This document shows, piece by piece, positions 59,772 to 64,000 of a DNA stretch of 64,000 bases. The stretch lies in assembly GCF_002204745.1 (NCBI RefSeq), contig NZ_NIRR01000002.1:62001-126000 (forward strand), given 5' to 3'. Under the pieces are notes generated by a model. That model did no database searches. It had not been told where the DNA came from and saw nothing but the letters and a program-made list of their open reading frames with translations. Each line of letters opens with the position of its first letter. The first letter of the stretch is position 1. Both the position numbers and the translations under genes were made by a program. This DNA is from Hymenobacter amundsenii (GTDB taxonomy: Bacteria > Bacteroidota > Bacteroidia > Cytophagales > Hymenobacteraceae).

Positions 59772-61355
59772 TTATAGCTCCTTGCGCAGGCGGGCCACCG
59801 GAATATTGAGCTGCTCGCGATACTTGGCAACTGTGCGGCGGGCAATGTTGTAGCCGCGGGCGTTGAGCATTTTTTCCAGCTTGTCGTCGGAAAGCGGCTT
59901 TTTCTTCTGCTCGCCCTCGATGATTTCCTTGAGGATATACTTCACCTCACGCGAGCTGGCATCCTCACCCGAGTCGGTGGCAATGCCTTCGGAGAAGAAG
60001 TACTTGAGCGGGTAAATGCCGAACTCCGTCTGCACGGCTTTCGAGTTGGCCACCCGGCTCACGGTGCTTATGTCCATGCTGATTTCCTGGGCAATGTCCT
60101 TCAGAATCATGGGGCGCAGCTTGCTTTCGTCGCCCTCCTCAAAAAAGTCGCGCTGGTAGCGCACAATGGCGTCCATGGTGCGCAGCAGCGTGTTCTGGCG
60201 CTGCCGGATGGCATCAATAAACCACTTGGCCGAGTCGAGCTTCTGCTTGACGAACGTCACGGCCTCCTTCATCTTCTTGTCCTTTTTCGAGGCTTTGTCG
60301 TAGGCCCGGAACATTTCGGTGTAGGCCGGCGACACGCGCAAATCGGGAGCATTGCGGGTGTTGAGCGTGAGGTTGAACTGGCCATTGTCGTGGCTGAGCA
60401 GGAAATCGGGGATGATGTACTGGATTTTGCCGCCGCCCACCGGCCCGCTGCCGCCGGGCTTGGGGTTGAGCTTGAGAATCAGGCCGATGGCTTCCTTCAA
60501 CTCCTCGTCCTCCAAATCAAGCTTCTGCTGAATACGCTGGTAGTGCTTCTTGGTGAACTCCTCGTAGGTGTCGTTGAGAATACGCTCGGCGTTTTCCACC
60601 GCCTCATCCTGGGGGCGGCGCTCCAGTTGCAACAGCAGGCATTCGGGCAGGTCGCGGGCCCCAATGCCTGCCGGGTCGAAGGTCTGCACCACGTGCAGCA
60701 CGCCTTCCACTTCAAGCACACTCACTTCCAGGTTTTGCGAGAAAGCCAGGTCGTTGGCAATAGCCGACAGGTCGCGGCGAATGTAGCCGTCGCCGTCGAT
60801 GGAGCCGATGAGCTGGCGGCCGATGGTTTTCTGGCGCTCGTCGAGGCTCGAAAATCCCAGCTGGCTGAGCAGGTTATCCATGAGCGAGCCGCTGGTATCG
60901 GCCAGGGGCATTTCCCGGTCGTCCTCGTCTTCGCCGGGCCCGTCGCCCTGCATCTTGTAGCCCGCTATTTCGTCGTCGTTGAGGTAGTCGCTCAGGTCGA
61001 GGTCGTCGGATTCCGACGACGATTCGGGTACCTCGGGCGCTTCTTCCTTTACCGGCAACTCCATTTCGGGCTGCTCGTCGCTCTGCTCGCCGTCGTAATC
61101 CTCGTCGAGGGTGTTATCGGGGTTGTCGAGCTCGGCATCGGGGTCGTCGAAATCCTCGTCCGCGTCGTCGCCATCGAGGTCGTCAAACTCATCTTCCGGC
61201 TCTTCCTCGCCTTCTTCCAGGGCGGGGTTCACTTCCAGTTCTTCCTTGATGCGCGCCTCCAATTCGGCCGTCGGAATCTGGAGCAGCTTAATGAATTGAA
61301 TCTGTTGGGGGCTCAGCTTCTGCGAGAGAAGCTGCTTCATGTCCAGTCGTTGCAT
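59772..61355 (-). CDS. rpoN: RNA polymerase sigma-54 factor
   Basis: 527-residue sigma-54. Region I is Gln/Leu-rich (KQLLSQKLSPQQIQFIKLLQIPTAELE), region II is long and very acidic (EEEPEDEFDDLDGDDADEDFDD...), and region III has the core-binding part (VVQTFDPAGIGARDLPECLLLQL) and the -12 binding helix-turn-helix (DISMDISTVSRVANSKAVQTEFG). The C-terminal RpoN box ARRTVAKYREQL binds the -24 element. It directs genes needing enhancer-binding activators; none is visible in this window. The start is ATG 61355, with a second Met five codons in. It is divergent from asnS. Confidence 0.97.
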   Translation of the reverse strand: MQRLDMKQLLSQKLSPQQIQFIKLLQIPTAELEARIKEELEVNPALEEGEEEPEDEFDDLDGDDADEDFDDPDAELDNPDNTLDEDYDGEQSDEQPEMELPVKEEAPEVPESSSESDDLDLSDYLNDDEIAGYKMQGDGPGEDEDDREMPLADTSGSLMDNLLSQLGFSSLDERQKTIGRQLIGSIDGDGYIRRDLSAIANDLAFSQNLEVSVLEVEGVLHVVQTFDPAGIGARDLPECLLLQLERRPQDEAVENAERILNDTYEEFTKKHYQRIQQKLDLEDEELKEAIGLILKLNPKPGGSGPVGGGKIQYIIPDFLLSHDNGQFNLTLNTRNAPDLRVSPAYTEMFRAYDKASKKDKKMKEAVTFVKQKLDSAKWFIDAIRQRQNTLLRTMDAIVRYQRDFFEEGDESKLRPMILKDIAQEISMDISTVSRVANSKAVQTEFGIYPLKYFFSEGIATDSGEDASSREVKYILKEIIEGEQKKKPLSDDKLEKMLNARGYNIARRTVAKYREQLNIPVARLRKEL

Positions 61356-61579
61356 ACGCTAAAAAACGGTACGCCCCGCCGGGTTACGAAACGGGGAGGT
61401 AAAGCCAAATGTAGGCCTTTCTGTACTTGAGTTGAACCGAAAAAGTTGGGGTGGAGACCTAAGCACGGCCTCACTTCCGGGCTTACGTACGATTCATAAT
61501 CGGCGGCCGGTTCTGGCTGAAGCCGCAGCGGCGCTTCGCCCGACATTTCTACCTTTACATTTCAAATACGTCTACTTCC

Positions 61580-62986
61580 ATGTCTGACCTCCGAAAAACC
61601 AGCGTGCATGACCTGCTGCGCAGCACCGACCTCGACCGCGAGGTGCTGGTGAAAGGCTGGGTGCGCACCCGCCGCGGCAACAAATACGTGCAGTTCATCG
61701 CCCTCAACGACGGCTCGGGCTTCAACTCCATTCAGGTGGTGGCCAATGCCGAGCAGTTTCCGGAGGAGAAGCTGAAGGCCGACGGCGTGGAAAACGGGGC
61801 TGCCATTGCCGTGCGCGGCAAGCTGGTCGCCTCCCAGGGCAAGGGGCAGGCCGTAGAAATTCAGGCTGAGGAAATTACGGTCTACGGCTCGGCCGACCCC
61901 ACCACATACCCGCTCCAGAAGAAGGGCCACTCGCTCGAATTCCTGCGCGAAATTGCCCACCTGCGCCCCCGCACCAACACGTTCGGGGCCATTCTGCGCA
62001 TCCGGCACGCCATGGCCTTCGCCGTGCATCAGTACTTCAACGACCACGGCTTCTACTACGTGCACACGCCCGTCGTGACGGGTTCCGATGCCGAGGGCGC
62101 GGGCCAGATGTTCCGCGTAACCACGCTGCCCGACCAGAACCCACCCCTGACCGAGGACAAGTCGGGCGTGGATTACGCGCAGGATTTCTTCGGCAAGCAG
62201 ACCAACCTCACCGTGTCGGGGCAGCTGGAGGCCGAGGTAGCCGCCATGGCCCTGGGCAAGGTCTACACGTTCGGGCCTACCTTCCGGGCCGAGAACTCCA
62301 ACACCGCCCGCCACTTGGCCGAGTTCTGGATGATTGAGCCAGAAGTGGCCTTCAACGACCTCCAGGACAACATGGACCTGGCCGAGGACTTCCTCAAAAG
62401 CCTCGTGCGCTACGCCCTGGCCCACTGCGAAGACGACCTCCGATTCCTCAACGAGCAGTACGACAAGGAGCTGCTCACCCGCCTACAGTTCGTCGTCGAT
62501 AATGACTTCCAGCGCCTGACCTACACGGAGGCCGTGGAAATCCTCAAGAAGGCCAAGCAGAAGTTCGAATTCCCCGTGGACTGGGGCACCGACCTGCAAA
62601 GCGAGCATGAGCGCTACCTGGTGGAGAAGCACTTCAAGAAGCCCGTCATCCTGACCGATTACCCAAAGGATATCAAGGCCTTCTACATGAAGCTCAACGA
62701 CGACGACCAAACCGTACGGGCCATGGACGTGCTCTTCCCCGGCATCGGCGAAATCATCGGCGGCTCCCAGCGCGAAGAGGACCTCACGAAACTCAAGGCC
62801 CGCATGGCTGCCATGGACGTGCCCGAGCACGAGCTATGGTGGTACCTGGAGCTACGCCAGTACGGCACCGCGCCCCACGCCGGCTTCGGTCTGGGCTTCG
62901 AGCGCCTCATCCTCTTCATCACCGGCATGGCCAACATCCGCGACGTTATTCCCTTCCCCCGCTTCCCCGGCAGCGCAGCGTTTTAA
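61580..62986 (+). CDS. asnS: Asparaginyl-tRNA synthetase
   Basis: 468-residue class IIb enzyme charging tRNA-Asn. The N-terminal OB-fold anticodon-binding domain ([33 protein letters not shown]) is followed by the catalytic core: [19 protein letters not shown], the [15 protein letters not shown] segment typical of Asn[50 protein letters not shown] (motif 2), and motif 3 [27 protein letters not shown]. The asparagine-specific insertions distinguish it from AspRS. TACCTTTA (61550-61557) is a near match to a -7 box upstream. Confidence 0.97.
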   Translation: MSDLRKTSVHDLLRSTDLDREVLVKGWVRTRRGNKYVQFIALNDGSGFNSIQVVANAEQFPEEKLKADGVENGAAIAVRGKLVASQGKGQAVEIQAEEITVYGSADPTTYPLQKKGHSLEFLREIAHLRPRTNTFGAILRIRHAMAFAVHQYFNDHGFYYVHTPVVTGSDAEGAGQMFRVTTLPDQNPPLTEDKSGVDYAQDFFGKQTNLTVSGQLEAEVAAMALGKVYTFGPTFRAENSNTARHLAEFWMIEPEVAFNDLQDNMDLAEDFLKSLVRYALAHCEDDLRFLNEQYDKELLTRLQFVVDNDFQRLTYTEAVEILKKAKQKFEFPVDWGTDLQSEHERYLVEKHFKKPVILTDYPKDIKAFYMKLNDDDQTVRAMDVLFPGIGEIIGGSQREEDLTKLKARMAAMDVPEHELWWYLELRQYGTAPHAGFGLGFERLILFITGMANIRDVIPFPRFPGSAAF

Positions 62987-63030
62987 GCACGGATTACCGC
63001 TGATTAGGCGTTGACTAGGCTAATTCTTAC

Positions 63031-63063
63031 ACAACGCCGCTCCTGTGAAGGGGCGGCCGTTGT
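63031..63063. terminator. Hairpin between convergent asnS and the 63070 gene
   Basis: ACAACGCCGCTCC pairs imperfectly with GGGGCGGCCGTTGT around a short loop. Confidence 0.45.
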
Positions 63064-63069
63064 AGCTGT

Positions 63070-63534
63070 TTACCTGCGGGAATGCCTCAGCAGAAATAGC
63101 GTAATTATTCCGTGTCCTTGACTGGCTGCTAGGGAGGTCATGCTAGCCTTTGTTTTATTATCGAGTGTATTCAGCTCAATTCTATCAGCAGTTATGTCCG
63201 ATGGAAAAGCTAAAGAAGCGTCTTGGTCCGATTCAGTTAAAATATCGGCAAATACGCGCTGAGTCAATAGATACAAACTATCAGAAACTCGCGCTGAGAG
63301 AGTGTCAGTCGGTTTCTGAATTAGCTGACCGAACCTTTTTCGACCGTATGCCGACCATTGATAGCTCGTTGGTACTCCTCGTCTTGCTCGCACATTGACC
63401 AGCGTGGTAAAAGAGTCAGGGGTTGAGGTTAGGTGGTCCTCAGCCCATCGTGCTTGCTCCAACAGTTGGAGTTCATACAAATGCTTTCGGCTTTTTTGCT
63501 GCTCGTTACAGGCCGCAAGCGAAAGTAGCGTCAT
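63070..63534 (-). CDS. Lipoprotein-like gene with a stop codon in its signal peptide
   Basis: The open part is 154 residues from ATG 63534 (MTLLSLAACNEQQKSRK...), with lipobox LSLAAC but no basic n-region. Reading upstream in the same frame gives ATG AAA TAT ATC TAG CTA CCC ATA ATG (63558-63532), i.e. MKYI-stop-LPIMTLLSLAAC, an otherwise perfect lipoprotein signal. So the TAG at 63544-63546 most likely interrupts it. The mature part is polar with no recognised domain. The stretch ~63100-63600 is clearly A+T-richer than its neighbours, which suggests recent acquisition. It could be a pseudogene or rely on re-initiation at 63534. Confidence 0.6.
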   Translation of the reverse strand: MTLLSLAACNEQQKSRKHLYELQLLEQARWAEDHLTSTPDSFTTLVNVRARRGVPTSYQWSAYGRKRFGQLIQKPTDTLSARVSDSLYLLTQRVFADILTESDQDASLAFPSDITADRIELNTLDNKTKASMTSLAASQGHGIITLFLLRHSRR

Positions 63535-63543
63535 TATGGGTAG

Positions 63544-63546
63544 CTA
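63544..63546 (-). other. In-frame TAG within the signal-peptide coding region
   Basis: Minus-strand TAG is codon 5 after ATG 63558, four codons before ATG 63534, in the frame of the lipoprotein gene. Confidence 0.75.
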
Positions 63547-63614
63547 GATATATTTCATGCGTGTTCGGACAGCCTGCCAGTAAAGTTGAGCAATCTATCA
63601 GATAACGCGTTTTG

Positions 63615-63863
63615 TCAGCAGTAATTCCGCAGTTCCTTATCGTCCACGGCCAGTAGGTTATCGAGGCGCAGCTCGAAGCCGTCGGCTAGGCGCAGGTATT
63701 CTACTTTGTCCTGAATGTATAGGTCCTGAATGGTGCCGTGATAAGTGCTGGGCGGCGTGTCGGGCTCGGTGCGGTAGGTGAGGGTGCAGGGCTGGCCGGT
63801 GGTGGCGCGGGCCTCCAATTCGTCGTAGAACGAGCAGCTAATGGGTTGATAGGGGGTGGCCAT
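63615..63863 (-). CDS. Rof-like Rho-binding antiterminator
   Basis: 82-residue protein: MATPYQPISCSFYDELEARATTG, then CTLTYRTEPD, IQDLYIQDKVEYLRLADGFELRLDNLLAVDDKEL. The PIxCxxYDxLE start and the 'VEYLxx...ELRLDxLxxV' end match the Rof/YaeO family (Sm-like fold) that binds Rho and inhibits termination in enterobacteria. In Bacteroidota the biochemical role is untested as far as I know. A second copy's C-terminus lies just upstream (63937-64000), so this is a tandem pair. Normal length (~80). Confidence 0.8.
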   Translation of the reverse strand: MATPYQPISCSFYDELEARATTGQPCTLTYRTEPDTPPSTYHGTIQDLYIQDKVEYLRLADGFELRLDNLLAVDDKELRNYC

Positions 63864-63936
63864 AGCGGTGGAAAAAGATGAAACGTACTCAGTGTACGCA
63901 CCAACCGGCTGCCAGGATAACCGCTTGCCCGATCCG

Positions 63937-64000
63937 TCAGTTCTCCCGGCGCTGGCCGTTTACCGCTACCAGCCAATCAAGGCGCAGCTCGCAGCCCGGG
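63937..64000 (-). CDS. C-terminal fragment of a second Rof-like gene (cut by window end)
   Basis: Minus-strand translation from the window edge reads PGCELRLDWLVAVNGQRREN followed by TGA (63937-63939). This lines up with GFELRLDNLLAVDDKELRNYC of the adjacent Rof-like gene. It continues beyond the window. Short evidence, but the ELRLD-xLxAV match is specific. Confidence 0.6.
   Translation of the reverse strand, partial: PGCELRLDWLVAVNGQRREN

Overview
The window is a G+C-rich bacterial chromosome segment that looks like the phylum Bacteroidota, most likely a Hymenobacter-type Cytophagales. The signs are large carboxypeptidase-regulatory TonB-dependent receptors, an OmpA/PD40 protein, a C-terminal-Tyr ProRS of the archaeal/eukaryotic type, a LytTR regulator, a FloA/NfeD pair, few Shine-Dalgarno sequences, and several TAnnTTTG (-7) promoter boxes upstream of genes. 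The genus is an inference from protein style; no rRNA or tRNA gene is visible.

Layout. (1) 1-7500: the 3' part of prmC, then six co-directional nucleotide-sugar genes: a WbpD-like acetyltransferase, a WbpO/TviB-like dehydrogenase, galE, rfbB, a WbpP/TviC-like epimerase and rfbA. Together they would supply UDP-GalNAcA-type, UDP-Gal and dTDP-4-keto-6-deoxyglucose precursors for a surface polysaccharide. (2) 7600-24750: housekeeping and envelope genes: chromate transporter, a 2OG-Fe(II) oxygenase, OmpA/PD40 protein, floA-nfeD, greB-like, proS, a Tyr/Gly- then Arg/Ser-rich lipoprotein, a FadL-like porin, an unknown lipoprotein, dipeptidyl peptidase IV and a lipoprotein with a TonB C-terminal domain. 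(3) 24778-40378: a dense membrane-glycosylation island with two GT2 polyprenyl-phosphate-sugar synthase-like enzymes, six polytopic GT-C-like proteins and two paralogous jelly-roll lipoproteins whose fold also appears fused to some of the membrane proteins. An aldehyde dehydrogenase lies inside it. (4) 26372-53740: scattered genes of the kynurenine catabolic route. They are aminomuconate-semialdehyde dehydrogenase, an SDR, 3-hydroxyanthranilate dioxygenase, ACMS decarboxylase, kynureninase and kynurenine 3-monooxygenase. Two tandem paralogous TonB receptors sit between kynureninase and the monooxygenase. Tryptophan dioxygenase and formamidase are not here. (5) 54050-64000: LytTR response regulator, a large soluble hybrid histidine kinase with five PAS-like domains, a PAP2-like membrane protein, rpoN, asnS, a low-GC lipoprotein gene with a stop codon inside its signal peptide, and two tandem Rof-like genes (one cut by the window end).

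A second theme is intergenic. Many gaps carry long inverted repeats of several unrelated sequence families (arms of about 20-46 bp, several perfect), including one family (AACGTCAT[G/T]CTGA...TCAG[C/A]ATGACGTT) present in at least four full or near-full copies plus two half copies. None of these lies in a recognised coding sequence. They are probably dispersed genomic palindromic repeats, with some also serving as terminators.
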